A stretch of 64,000 nucleotides of DNA from Halalkalicoccus jeotgali B3. GTDB lineage: Archaea > Halobacteriota > Halobacteria > Halobacteriales > Halalkalicoccaceae. The position numbers were made by a program, and so were the translations under genes. The DNA is taken from positions 186,001-250,000 of the forward strand of contig NC_014298.1 in NCBI RefSeq assembly GCF_000196895.1, given 5' to 3'. The notes below the pieces were generated by a model. The model did no database searches. It saw only the letters and a program-made list of their open reading frames with translations, and had not been told where the DNA came from. Of this stretch, positions 38,601-47,459 are shown one piece after another; the first letter of the stretch is position 1, and every line of letters starts with the position of its first letter.

Positions 38601-39830
38601 GACGACGAGGTCGAGGCCGTGAAAAACGGGAAGAACCCCGAACCGCTGACGATCCGTGCGAACGCCGGCGAGTGCGTCGAGATCAACCTCACAAACGCGC
38701 TTGGCGACCTCGACGACGAGCATTCCCATCCGACGTTCGACATCCAGCCGGACGCTGACTGGAACCGTTCGAAGCGGATCTCGCTGACGCCCCAGAACCT
38801 ACTGTTCGACGACCAGGGCTCGGCCGGCATGGCCGCCGGATTCAACTTCGATTCGACGATCGCGCCCGGCAAGACGCGCACCTATCGGTGGTATGCGAAT
38901 TCGGCGCCGGTCAACGGCGAGGAGAACGACAACGGTCCGCAGGCTCGCTCGATCGGGACGGGCGTGCTTTCCGATTTCGCGGACGTGCGCAGCAACCGCC
39001 ACCACGGTGCCTTTGGCAACCTGATCGTGGAACCCGAAGGCTCGAAGTGGCTCGACCCCGAGACCGGAAAGCCCGTCAAGAACGGCGCCCAGGCGATGAT
39101 CACGGGTCACGATGGCGAGGATTTCCGGGAGTTCGCCTTGATGTTCACCGAGGGGATGTACATCGTCAACGACGACGGGGACTGCCCGATTCCGCGGGCG
39201 GGACTCGCCGACGAAGAGGACGTCGACGTCGAAGAACTAGCGGACGAGCCGTGTAATCAGATCCTCGAACAGGAGGATCAAGGCTTCCAGGGAATTAACT
39301 ACCGCTCGGAACCGTTCGCCCATCGGTTCGACAACGATGAGCGCCAGTACAAGGTCTACAGTTCGGAAGTGCACGGCGACCCGAACACGCCGTTGCTGCG
39401 GGCGTACACGAACGACCCGGTGACGCTGCGCGTGAGCCAGCCCGCCGACCGGGCCAACGGGATCTCGTTCCACTGTGCGGGTCATCAGTGGCGGCGGAAC
39501 AACATCCCCGAATCGCGGTTAGTCGGCACGCAGGACGACATCTCGACGGCTGCGGCCCGCGAATTCGTGCTCGAGGGCGGGGCCAACGGCGCCGGCGACT
39601 ACGTCTATCAGGAGCGCAAGACGAAGTTCTACCTCGAAGGAGGGCTCTGGGGGATCATGCGCGTTCGGGATGCACTGGAGAAGTTCGATACGAAGGTGTT
39701 GCCGCTCCCTGATCGAGCCCGGGAGTTCGGGGGTAAGGGAGAACCGCGTGATGCGCTCGCATTCGGGTCAGATTCCGACTCGGAGCAACTCACAGTGGTC
39801 GATCTGCTCGGAAATATGAAAGGAGACTGA
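35670..39830 (+). CDS. giant three-module (six-cupredoxin) multicopper oxidase, Tat-exported
   Basis: 1386 residues with a Tat signal (TTRREFMIGAGAAATT, residues ~26-45). Three tandem two-cupredoxin modules start near residues 60, 520 and 947, each opening with a VxYNxxGxHxPxGxVYVLE pattern. Full copper motifs are split. Module 1 second domain has HVHHLHGH (His348 on) and the type-1 site HCHMFPHYGEGM (His419-Met430). Module 2 first domain has HPH (592) and HDH (637). Modules 2 and 3 lack HCHxxxH in their second domains. One trinuclear centre could form between modules 1 and 2. The coding region is visibly GC-richer than its flanks. It likely oxidises Cu(I), Fe(II) or phenols outside the cell. 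Confidence 0.9.
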   Translation: MNEQSSPGHTQDRTDEAQSLDHPATTRREFMIGAGAAATTLSGAAANMDLDEVVPEEPDKGGKVRHFDVHAISVDIVYNAFGQHQPNGVIYVLEENLKAARRASGCAPGGDVDTSVIQPLTIRANEGDIVEIDFHNHLDCQASIHQYGLPYEVNESDGLAVGYNEDTTVAPDDSITYRWYANHQGTHFFGDGASPAMMSDPEEEFDDNNLQSRGLFGALAVESPGAEWTDPKTGGKLKSGTKADIHEPDGVSHREFSVFYHDAIDVVNADGSDPVWPGTDNPQSVHGINYRAATTSARLETEEGIEEEDTFYSSWVHGDPGGGDLVFPCYTGDPVKMCVVGAQHEENHVHHLHGHRWKGVSGETESDTIDSQTIGPTATWEARLTVAHGPGTLNPDLDFEEAFAVGAGDDEQTGDYLFHCHMFPHYGEGMNALMRVLDKEQKELQLLENNDPPLDANSEIEGFPDFIPGEDGELPPKPPGSQEREAEQPDEAEALGEIVPGAPYNDPCDPEGIDPEVIGETREYTIVALPANVVYNDAGDHDPEGKVYVLEDDAEAVRSGKMNPEPLVIRANVGDCVEVTFKNELESGKSVHPHFVRFDPLGSDSANVGYNYDQGADPEETMHYRWFANEEGTIFFHDHITGIPESQNGTFAGIIVEPEDSTWHDPHTGEEIESGTQAIINPGDEDEDPFREFALLYHDFAPLKNCDGEFINQQMEHNQNAGSGAINYRTAPYFRRNNDDPAYLHSSRLHGDPPTPTLEAYTGDPVRIRLLQGPYEEQHNLTIHGIRGQQDGLQRAETTSQIIGPSEAFSFELTMEDTLIDPLHEQLNPDGLPIWDHVYGSEPVQDLWEGLWGIFRLFGAEVEHLQSLPDRDAPSGTISTEELREMGHPAPFSDFDWTKVGHKAKLLYGEDDDRRFVPDKDERQNDNVGKRPPEAKDPGDPCPEGTPTRTYNVTAIQTEIEYNDYGDHDPYGIVYVLDDEVEAVKNGKNPEPLTIRANAGECVEINLTNALGDLDDEHSHPTFDIQPDADWNRSKRISLTPQNLLFDDQGSAGMAAGFNFDSTIAPGKTRTYRWYANSAPVNGEENDNGPQARSIGTGVLSDFADVRSNRHHGAFGNLIVEPEGSKWLDPETGKPVKNGAQAMITGHDGEDFREFALMFTEGMYIVNDDGDCPIPRAGLADEEDVDVEELADEPCNQILEQEDQGFQGINYRSEPFAHRFDNDERQYKVYSSEVHGDPNTPLLRAYTNDPVTLRVSQPADRANGISFHCAGHQWRRNNIPESRLVGTQDDISTAAAREFVLEGGANGAGDYVYQERKTKFYLEGGLWGIMRVRDALEKFDTKVLPLPDRAREFGGKGEPRDALAFGSDSDSEQLTVVDLLGNMKGD

Positions 39831-39841
39831 GGTGAGTAGTT

Positions 39842-40162
39842 ATGTATGATCTGACGGGGTTCCAGCGCGACCTCCTGTACGTCGTCGCCGGCAAGAACGG
39901 CCCCAACGGGCTCGCAGTCAAAGCAGAGCTCGAGGAGTACTACGAATCGGAGGTCGCTCACAGCCGTCTGTACCAGAATTTCGACCGGCTAATCGAGAAA
40001 GGACTGGTCGAAAAGGGGAGATCCGATCGGCGAGCGAACTACTACGTGCTGCCTGATCGTGGGCGTCGTGAGATCGACACGCGTCGCGAATGGGAAAACC
40101 AGTACGTGACGGTTCCCGTAGTCAACCAGCCGACGAGTACGACTGCGACCGCTGACGAGTAG
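39842..40162 (+). CDS. PadR-family transcriptional regulator
   Basis: 106-residue winged-HTH protein: MYDLTGFQRDLLYVVAGKNG, LYQNFDRLIEKGLVEKGRSD and RRANYYVLPDRGRREIDTRR. It is a paralogue of 10038-10340. It starts 11 bp after the multicopper oxidase stop, so it is probably co-transcribed and may regulate that gene. Confidence 0.9.
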   Translation: MYDLTGFQRDLLYVVAGKNGPNGLAVKAELEEYYESEVAHSRLYQNFDRLIEKGLVEKGRSDRRANYYVLPDRGRREIDTRREWENQYVTVPVVNQPTSTTATADE

Positions 40163-40245
40163 AGGCGCCCGATTGACGGCGTCGTCGGGTCCGTTCTTTC
40201 GAGTTCGAGATAGAACGTGACCGTGAACATCATCGATTGAATATC

Positions 40246-40272
40246 CGCGACTGGGATGTCATCCCAGTCGCG
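40246..40272. terminator. 27-bp perfect palindrome, possible terminator or operator
   Basis: CGCGACTGGGATG-T-CATCCCAGTCGCG: two 13-bp arms around one base. It lies 84 bp after the PadR stop. No T-tract follows, so an operator or a mobile-element scar is also possible. The rest of 40163-40731 contains only a weak 48-codon frame (40343-40489 minus, ending in a hydrophobic helix WILSAISVLSSLELV). Confidence 0.55.
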
Positions 40273-40731
40273 AACAAGAGCAGGACCGGTACACCTCCTG
40301 GCATCTCAAATTCAAACTATTGTTATCATACTCTACCCGTGATCAGCGAAGATCAACGAGCTCGAGCGACGAGAGGACAGAGATAGCCGAGAGGATCCAC
40401 AATACACCGTGAACGCAGTTGAGGCGATGGGTACGATCCTCTTCATCGTTTTGACAGCATTGGAAAGGAGAATCACGCGGCTCGTTCATGTCACGACTCT
40501 CCGCGATGCCGTAGTACTGTATCCTAGTCCTTTGAGTTCTCCAAGTGATCCGAATCGTGGGCCTACCCGGCTGGTTTGGGAACGTGGGCACAGCAAACGT
40601 ATCGCTGTATCTAATATTTTTCCGGCTCGCCTCAGGGAGATCTGCGAATATTGGCTGTCTATGATACCTACGCCGAGGAAGCTACAGACACCGGCAACCT
40701 AAGTCAGTGGTAGTTGACCTACAGAACGGCT

Positions 40732-41370
40732 ATGATCGAGTTTACGACACTCGCTGCGTTCGTCCCTGCCGTCCTCGCAATTATCGTCGCGCCCGGCCCT
40801 GATACGGTCTATACCGTTACACAATCGCTCAAAAGTGGGCGTTCGGCGGGACTCATCGCAGGACTTGGGACGGCAACTGGCGTGTTAGTCCACACGATTG
40901 GGGCGAGACTCGGTCTGGCGGCACTCCTGCGAACGAGCGCGCTCGCCTACATGGTCGTGAAATACGTCGGCGCCGCGTATCTGCTCTATCTCGGTGTCCA
41001 GATGTTCCGAAGTGACGACCAATTCGATCTCCAAACCGACCTCGCCGAGCAGGATACCTCTCTTGTAGAGTCATACCGGAAGGCGGTCGTCATCAACGTC
41101 TCCAACCCGAAGGTTGCGGTGTTCATCCTTGCGTTTTTCCCGCAGTTCGTTCCAGCAACCGCGAACGCCTCACTCCAGATGTCACTCCTCGGGCTCCTCT
41201 ATACAGGGCTGAGCGTCTGTTATCTCGGCGTCGTCGCACTCTTCGCCAGCCGGGTTCGACACCAGCTCCTTCACTCAGAGGTAACTCGCAGGGCTGTTCA
41301 GTATCTGAGTGGGAGTGTCTTCATTGGATTCGGACTGAAACTCGCAGTTGAGAAACGGCCTACTGCCTAA
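40732..41370 (+). CDS. LysE/RhtB-family exporter
   Basis: 212 residues with six helices. Family motifs: IVAPGPDTVYTVTQSLKSGRSAGLIAGLGTATG at the N-terminus and NVSNPKVAVFILAFFPQFV mid-protein. Such proteins export amino acids such as lysine, threonine or homoserine derivatives. I chose the ATG at 40732 (MIEFTTL), six codons inside the open frame. Confidence 0.92.
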   Translation: MIEFTTLAAFVPAVLAIIVAPGPDTVYTVTQSLKSGRSAGLIAGLGTATGVLVHTIGARLGLAALLRTSALAYMVVKYVGAAYLLYLGVQMFRSDDQFDLQTDLAEQDTSLVESYRKAVVINVSNPKVAVFILAFFPQFVPATANASLQMSLLGLLYTGLSVCYLGVVALFASRVRHQLLHSEVTRRAVQYLSGSVFIGFGLKLAVEKRPTA

Positions 41371-41397
41371 CACACGCGCTTCGTGAAGAAGGAGGGC

Positions 41398-41610
41398 CTA
41401 CTCGTTTTCGAGTGCTGCATAGATCTCTGTGTGGCGTCGTCCGTCGAGTTTTCCCGTTTCGAGGGCGATCTCGCGACGCTCGGCGTTGCTCTCAGCCGCC
41501 TGATACCGCTCGTACAGCTTGCGGATGTTCGAGCCGCGGTTTCCGAGCCATGAGGCGATCTCGGAATTTATGTTCAATGTGAGAACGCTGGCCTCCCGTT
41601 AGCACTCGGT
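41398..41610 (-). pseudogene. C-terminal fragment of an unknown haloarchaeal protein
   Basis: The minus strand is open from a stop near 41610 and reads SEIASWLGNRGSNIRKLYER, YQAAESNAERREIALETGKL and DGRRHTEIYAALENE to TAG at 41398. No ATG begins the frame. The composition is clearly protein-like and helical. Family not recognised. Confidence 0.45.
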
Positions 41611-41662
41611 CATATCTATCGGCCGAGCAGTTCTGCGTCACCCGAGCGGTATGGATTGATGG

Positions 41663-41845
41663 ATGTCCAGCACTGATACACTTTTTGTAGCGCTTGAGAA
41701 GAGCTACTTTACGGTCCCACGGGAGATAACGTCGAAGGAGTTGGGGGAACAACTGGGGGGGTCGGATCAGGAAGTGACCGAACGGATCCGACGCGGGACG
41801 ACGAATATATTGACACACATCCTGATGTCACCAGAGGACGACTGA
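41663..41845 (+). CDS. Bat-type HTH_10 mini-protein or fragment
   Basis: 60 residues. LEKSYFTVPREITSKELGEQ and LGGSDQEVTERIRRGTTNIL match the C-terminal HTH_10 of bacterio-opsin-activator-like regulators. The usual N-terminal sensor part is absent. It may be a free-standing HTH or the tail of a lost gene. Confidence 0.55.
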   Translation: MSSTDTLFVALEKSYFTVPREITSKELGEQLGGSDQEVTERIRRGTTNILTHILMSPEDD

Positions 41846-42192
41846 GGGAGTAGGTGCAGTAGTGGCACCGGGTGGTGGATACGACCACGATAATGACACG
41901 GTATACCAAGACAGGATTATTAGTGGAAAGCGTTCGAAGTGATGAGTGCGTACACGGAAAGAAATGAGAGTGGATTGAGGGAGAAAATAGTACCTTTGAC
42001 AACACCAGCTGCTTAATCGGACCTTCCTACTCGTTCGGACCATCACGAGCGGGTTTCGAATCCATATATACCTCAAGAGATCAAGGGATAACGCTACACC
42101 CCTGATACTGCTGCGAGAAGACAAGGAGAAGGCTCTGGACAGAGCTCGCCAGAGACACCAGAACATCACACTCTCGTAGATTGGCTGAGGAT

Positions 42193-43044
42193 TCAGGAGT
42201 CGCTAGTTGTTTCGGCTTCAAAGTCTACATCCTGTGGCTCGCCAGCGAGTTCAATATGTCCATAGTTGAGCAACCCAACGAATACCGCTCCACCGATGAT
42301 GTTTCCAATTGTAGTCCAGAGTAGGAAGTGAACGAGATCCCCAATTGTCACTCCTTGGCCCAAGAACATTGCCGAAACCACTTCAGTTGTCCCGAGGATA
42401 GCATGATGGAACGGACCGAAGCCGATCGACCCGGTGACAACCATCGTAAATACGATACGTCCGATCGTATCACGACTAGCAGCCACGAGCCATGTGGTCA
42501 TTCCCATGAGCCAGCCTGCAACGATACCGCTGAGGAGGATCGTCCACCAAGGAAGTGGGATTAACGCGTTTGCAAGCGTGCCGAATGCTGACGGTGAAAT
42601 GATACCCATCGACGGCCCGAGGCTGGCAATAAGACCGGCAAAGATCACACAGCCAAGGAGATTCGAAACATAGGTTGCTCCCCAGAGCCCACCAAGGTCA
42701 CTGAGCGAGGCTCGACGGTCGAGAACCGGAAGCACAGCCATTGTTGAGTGGGCGGTGAATAACTCTGTTTGCCCAAGAACCACGAACAAGAACGCGATTG
42801 AAGAAAGACTGCCTAATGCGAGTTGTTGCACTAACTGTGATTGGAAGCCACCCGAGAACGTTAACGCCATTCCCATAAACAAAGCACCGAAACTCAAATT
42901 CAAACCGGCTGAAAGACCGGATAAGAACACTCCCATCGTTGGACGAGCGATCTCTTGGAGCGCTTCTTCCATCTCCCGTTCGAGAATATTCTGATACGAG
43001 AGGGATGCACCGGAGGGTTCGTCACTTCCTGTTTCAGTACTCAT
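42193..43044 (-). CDS. formate/nitrite transporter (FNT) family protein
   Basis: 283 residues with six core helices. FNT features: pseudo-symmetric helices around LNLSFGALFMGMALTFSGGF and GQTELFTAHSTMAVLPVLDR, the GCVIFAGLIASLG turn, and FGPFHHAILGTTEVVSAMFL containing the central His region. It moves small monovalent anions such as formate, nitrite or acetate. An N-terminal soluble helix precedes the core. ATG at 43044. Confidence 0.9.
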   Translation of the reverse strand: MSTETGSDEPSGASLSYQNILEREMEEALQEIARPTMGVFLSGLSAGLNLSFGALFMGMALTFSGGFQSQLVQQLALGSLSSIAFLFVVLGQTELFTAHSTMAVLPVLDRRASLSDLGGLWGATYVSNLLGCVIFAGLIASLGPSMGIISPSAFGTLANALIPLPWWTILLSGIVAGWLMGMTTWLVAASRDTIGRIVFTMVVTGSIGFGPFHHAILGTTEVVSAMFLGQGVTIGDLVHFLLWTTIGNIIGGAVFVGLLNYGHIELAGEPQDVDFEAETTSDS

Positions 43045-43274
43045 TCAGAGGCACCAATACGATCTGCCGACAGTACTCTTTCCGATAATAAGTCGGTTGG
43101 GCTTGCTAAATGGATACACGAAGCGGCGATTAGTCTTCAAGTGTCTCTTTATATTGACCGAGGACAGATACGAACAATCAGACGGATGAAAAATAGAGCG
43201 TACACGGTCTGTCCGATGAGGACTGAAAAGACAGAACGAAAACTAAAGGCTGTTCCGCTTGTTCCTTACTACGA

Positions 43275-43964
43275 ATGAAGGTATTTTCTTCGAAGAAGCA
43301 TCGACTCCGGGGGATTCTGTTTTCGGTTATAGCAATAGTTGCTCTCGGTCTTCTATATCTCTCTATTCAACGGTATTTACCGTTTATTTTCAATACTCAA
43401 GAACTTCGTCTATGGATCTCCCAATTCGGTCCCCTCGCTCCTCTCGTTTTCATCATCATCCAGGCTACGCAAGTCGTCGTGGCTCCTATACCCGGGCAGG
43501 CTCTTGCTCTCGTCTCAGGGTATCTCTTTGGATCCGTTGCCGGGACTATCTATAGTCTCCTCGGTGTCCTTCTTGGGAGTGCGATTGCGTTCAGCCTTGC
43601 AAAGCGCTATGGGCGCTCGTTTGTTGAAGAGGTTCTCCACGACGACCTGATGACGCGCTTTGACGGATTCGTAGACCAAATCGGTATCCCAGGCCTACTC
43701 GTGTTTGTCCTCATTCCCGGTCTTCCCGATGATGCAATTTGTTTCCTCTGTGGTCTCACGACGATGTCGCTCCGAACGTTCCTTATACTGATTACTATCG
43801 GTCGTCTACCAGCGTATATTCTCACCGTGTACGCCGGCGGTGAATTGGCCAGCGGTCAGTTCGGTAGCGCACTACTACTTCTCGGGGTCGTGATTGTTCT
43901 TTCAGCGATCGGCTACTACAAGCAGAATGCGATTCGACAGTTTATCCAGCGACTAAATTTCTAG
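43275..43964 (+). CDS. TVP38/TMEM64 (VTT-domain) membrane protein
   Basis: 229 residues. The VTT hallmark APIPGQALALVSGYLFG lies near residue 75, followed by GSAIAFSLAKRYGRSFVEE and a second re-entrant LIPGLPDDAICFLCGLT. Eukaryotic and bacterial relatives act in lipid scrambling or are called SNARE-associated. The haloarchaeal role is unknown. It is divergent from the FNT gene. Confidence 0.9.
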   Translation: MKVFSSKKHRLRGILFSVIAIVALGLLYLSIQRYLPFIFNTQELRLWISQFGPLAPLVFIIIQATQVVVAPIPGQALALVSGYLFGSVAGTIYSLLGVLLGSAIAFSLAKRYGRSFVEEVLHDDLMTRFDGFVDQIGIPGLLVFVLIPGLPDDAICFLCGLTTMSLRTFLILITIGRLPAYILTVYAGGELASGQFGSALLLLGVVIVLSAIGYYKQNAIRQFIQRLNF

Positions 43965-44160
43965 ACTTCTATGATTCTGTCTGACCTATTTGAGCAGACG
44001 TTGTCTCACTTAGAAATCGCCCTGTGAAGAGCATAGTGTGGTCCATCAGATGGACTCAAAGTCCAGATCAACAGCGTACCAGTCAAGAATAGTGAAGACA
44101 ACGGAGACCGTACAGGAACCCTCGAACTTGAGTGAGTATTTGTTTTATGCATGTGACTGA

Positions 44161-45274
44161 TCAGTTGTTGGGATGCAAGAGAAACGGTAAGCGATAGCGA
44201 AAGAACTGAACAACAACCACCATCACAAATGGCCCGAGGAAAATGCCGTACCAGCCGAAGATAGGTGGGCCAAGCAGGTAGGCGAACATGACGAGCCCAA
44301 TGGGGAATAGCCGTCCTGACAGAGAAGGACGAACATAAATTCGGATGATGTTGTCGAAAGCGAGGTTCATAACAAGGAAGAACAGGCCGGGGAACCAGAG
44401 GAGCGTCGGATCAGAGCGGAGAGGTATATGATGACGGTTCCGTAGAGAAGGTTTCGCCCAACCAGTGGAATCACCGACGTAAGTCCCGTCGCAATCGCGA
44501 GCAACATTGGATGGGGGATCGCGAGCCCGGATGGTGCGATGAGGTTGAGCGTGTGGTAGAGTATCGCAGCGAATATCGTGATCGCCAGCAGGGTCAGTGT
44601 ATAGCCGAAATAAATCGACTTCAACCCTTGATCGACCGTTTGGATGTACTCAATCAGGTTCGGGCGCCCCTCAAGAATGTTTTCGTAAACCCAGTCCTTG
44701 ATCGACTGCTCGTCGCGTAAGAGAAAAAAACGAACAGTATGGTGAGAAGTGCATTGTAGAGCTGGCTCACGAACGTGTCGATGAAGCCACTGAGCCAGAG
44801 CAGCGCTGATTCGACGGTTGGATCTGTGCGAAAACCGTCTGTGAGCGCGTAGATTGCGTCTGGAGAGGCCGGTAGTTCGTCGAGATCAATATCAGGAAAG
44901 AGGACCTCGAGAACGCTTTCAATGTCCGTTGGTTCCAATGTAGCAACTTGCCAGACCACGTACGCCGTGAGCGCCAGTAAGAGGGCGACGAGTGGAACAA
45001 TGAATAGACCCTCTGTGAGCGCCGCCGCACCGGTCGACGACACACCCTGTTGACGTACCTGTCTAGTAATGGGACGGGCAACGTAATAGAGGAAGAGCCC
45101 AAACGTGGCCCATCCTAGGTACGGAGACAAGATAACGAGCAGAACAGCGGTCAGCAGCCCTGCGAACAGCCACCATCCGGCCCACGCTCGAATTGGTGGA
45201 TCGAAAAACGACTTAGCCCATCCCATACGTCCCGAAACGACGGTTGCAGACAAGACGTTGTTCGTGACCTTCAC
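44161..45274 (-). pseudogene. AI-2E family transporter, two frameshifts
   Basis: Full-length paralogue of 9081-9776 but broken. The N-terminal part (from ATG 45274 or, better, 45226, MGWAKSFFDPPIRAWAGWW) runs to LTILFVFF near 44730. There a base is lost at a run of seven A (44724-44730 region) and the reading shifts. A second shift, caused by a deletion of about ten bases near 44425, separates IIYLSALI from the C-terminal part (MNLAFDNIIRIYVRPSLSGR...). Read together the protein would be about 360 residues. A tnpB fragment abuts the 5' end. Confidence 0.85.
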
Positions 45275-45282
45275 CTAACTAC

Positions 45283-45692
45283 ACGACCGAACCGGCGCGT
45301 CGTGGGGTCACAAGTGGGCGTTCCGAACACTTTACGAATACGTCGAGCACAAAGCCGAAGCGGTCGGTGTCTCGGTGGAGCAGGTGGGTTCGGCGTACAC
45401 ATCGAAGCGGTGTTCCGAGTGTGGATTCACGGCAGACGAGAATCGTCCGTCGCGCAACGACTTCCGGTGCGTGAAGTGCGGATCGGAAGCGAACGCGGAC
45501 TACAACGCGGCGAAGAACATCGGTATGCGGTATGTCCGTCGAGGCCAACAGTCGTCTCGGCGGACGGGCGACAGTCAGCTCGCCCTAAAGTCTGGAACGC
45601 TGAAGCCGAAGGGCGGATTTACCGCCTACCCCGATGGGTTCGAGGCCGAGTTCACGGACAAGCCCCACCCTCAACACGCCGAAGGCGTGTAG
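45283..45692 (+). pseudogene. IS605-type TnpB, C-terminal fragment
   Basis: Open from about 45283 with no start: GASWGHKWAFRTLYEYVEHK, then VGSAYTSKRCSECGFTADEN, FRCVKCGSEANADYNAAKNI. The zinc finger CSEC...CVKC and the final RuvC Asp (NADYNAAKN) are present; the first two catalytic residues are lost. It differs from the 23.3-kb TnpB, so these are separate elements. Confidence 0.85.
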
Positions 45693-45699
45693 GGTGGGG
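45663..45699. mobile_element. IS605-type right-end hairpin overlapping the TnpB stop
   Basis: CCCCACCCT...AGGGTGGGG enclosing ACACGCC-GAA-GGCGTGT forms a nearly perfect 37-nt hairpin that includes the TnpB stop codon (45690-45692). This is what is expected of an IS1341-type right end and guide-RNA scaffold. A 22-codon ORF (45746-45814, MAKDVEENHELYAALADESD) follows; its status is uncertain. Nothing else is seen to 46106. Confidence 0.6.
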
Positions 45700-46106
45700 T
45701 AGTTGACGTGATATTGAAGGTGTGAAATAGGAATCAGAATGTGATATGGCGAAGGACGTGGAAGAGAACCACGAACTCTACGCCGCGTTAGCTGACGAAA
45801 GCGACGACGAGTAGCCAACGTATCACAGTAGTCCGTTTCTACTATATCCTCAAAGTAGCGCTCCTACGCCTTATAGAGAAGACTCGGATCGGATAACGTC
45901 TCCTGTCGATCTGTGGAACTTGTTTAAATTTCGTAATTCTGAAACGCCTGCCCAATACAGAGACTCACCGTCATTCGATAGAATTGTTCAAGTCCATTGA
46001 TCCTAATTCTCTTAGCATCTACTGGACTCGCTCATGTCGGTCTCGGGTACTATATCAGAACGAGACCGCTCTGTCCACACTGGTCTGGAAAAAGAGGCTC
46101 TAAACC

Positions 46107-47123
46107 GTGCGAAGAACACTTCGATTTCTCGGTGGTGTTGGTGCGGGCGGTGCTATCTTAGCAGGATATCTCTATACCGTTGGTGCCGAGACAGTTCTTA
46201 ACCGGCTGGTCGCTATCGCACCGTGGGCGCTTGGGATCGTCGCCCTGCTCGTTATTCTAGAGGGACTGGCGGACGCGATCGGTGTCTGGGCATCGATTGC
46301 GCCGCTAGGCGATGGCATTTCTGGGGGTGAAAGTGTCCAATTCGCACTCGCTGGTGACTTTTTCGATACTCTCAGTCCGGCAGGACCAGTCAGTTCCGAG
46401 CCGATTATGGCTCGATTCTATAGCGTTGCTACGGATACGGGGTATTCGGAGGCGCTCGGCGTCCGCTCAACCGCAAAATACGTGAAGGCAAGCGTACAGA
46501 TTACTTTCTCGGCGATGCTGGGGCTGTTCATGCTCGTGGGGTCACCTGATGCCGCTCCTATCCTCTTCACATTCGGCCTCTCAATTGCGGGTCTTGCACT
46601 GTTCGGTGGCGTAATTCTCTACACACGTGAGTATCTATCGAGCGGCCTCGTTGTAGTTCTCACACCACTTGTGACATGGATCTCGAGACTCTACCGAGAC
46701 TCACCACATGACCAGGCATTCGTCTCGAATGGTGTCGACCGATACTGGCAGCGAATCGTCGGCTTTCAAGAGACACCGGGTTTGCTCGCTCTTATCGCGG
46801 TTGGAGGTCTTATTGAACAAGTATTGACTACGGCTGCTCTCTGGGTCGCACTCGCTGGGCTCGGAACCAACACTGCGTTTCTTCCAATCCTTATCATCAT
46901 TCCACTGCCACAGATCGCAAGCGTCGTTCCGATTCCGGGGAGTCTCGGAGCGTATGATCTGTTGCTCGGTGGAGCGTTAGTCGTCGTTACTGGCGTCCCT
47001 ACCACTGTCGCCACAGCGGCAGTCCTTGTTGTTCGAACGCTCTCTCTTCCATTTAGTGGGGTCGCTGGAGGAATCTGCGTTGCCTATCTACGTGGCTGGC
47101 GCCCGAGAGGCCAATCTAACTAA
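46107..47123 (+). CDS. LPG-synthase-TM/UPF0104-like membrane protein
   Basis: 338 residues with about eight helices. The family signature is LPQIASVVPIPGSLGAYDLLLGGALVVV near residue 270 (PxPGGLGxxE-like, here with Asp) and the C-terminal RTLSLPFSGVAGG. Bacterial relatives (MprF-type transmembrane domain) flip or synthesise modified lipids; haloarchaeal members are uncharacterised. The start is GTG at 46107. Paired genes are not evident. Confidence 0.85.
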   Translation: MRRTLRFLGGVGAGGAILAGYLYTVGAETVLNRLVAIAPWALGIVALLVILEGLADAIGVWASIAPLGDGISGGESVQFALAGDFFDTLSPAGPVSSEPIMARFYSVATDTGYSEALGVRSTAKYVKASVQITFSAMLGLFMLVGSPDAAPILFTFGLSIAGLALFGGVILYTREYLSSGLVVVLTPLVTWISRLYRDSPHDQAFVSNGVDRYWQRIVGFQETPGLLALIAVGGLIEQVLTTAALWVALAGLGTNTAFLPILIIIPLPQIASVVPIPGSLGAYDLLLGGALVVVTGVPTTVATAAVLVVRTLSLPFSGVAGGICVAYLRGWRPRGQSN

Positions 47124-47459
47124 CCAAGATTACAACTCGGTAGCTCCCTGCCGATAGCAGCGAAGCTCCTTGAGACATTAAAGTTCACTCGACCCTGTGA
47201 GAAGCGCCCGTTGTGGACTGGCGTCTCGGCTTGCCTACAATGAAGGATGTCTTCGGGCGGTATCATGATAGTAAGTACCTATAGCAGCTTGATTACTTCT
47301 CACAACAATCGGACAGTTACCGAGAACGTCTGTCGCTACATCAATCGGAGGGAAGATACTCACAATCGATTTCGAATTCAGCAAGCGAAAATATCCCAAT
47401 TCTGAGAAAACTGAGGAAGCACGCCTTTGCTATAGGCGAGAAGACCGTACTCTATCTCG
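47124..47459. other. intergenic, nothing seen
   Basis: 336 bp between convergent genes. No hairpin, IS end or protein remnant recognised on either strand. Confidence 0.45.
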
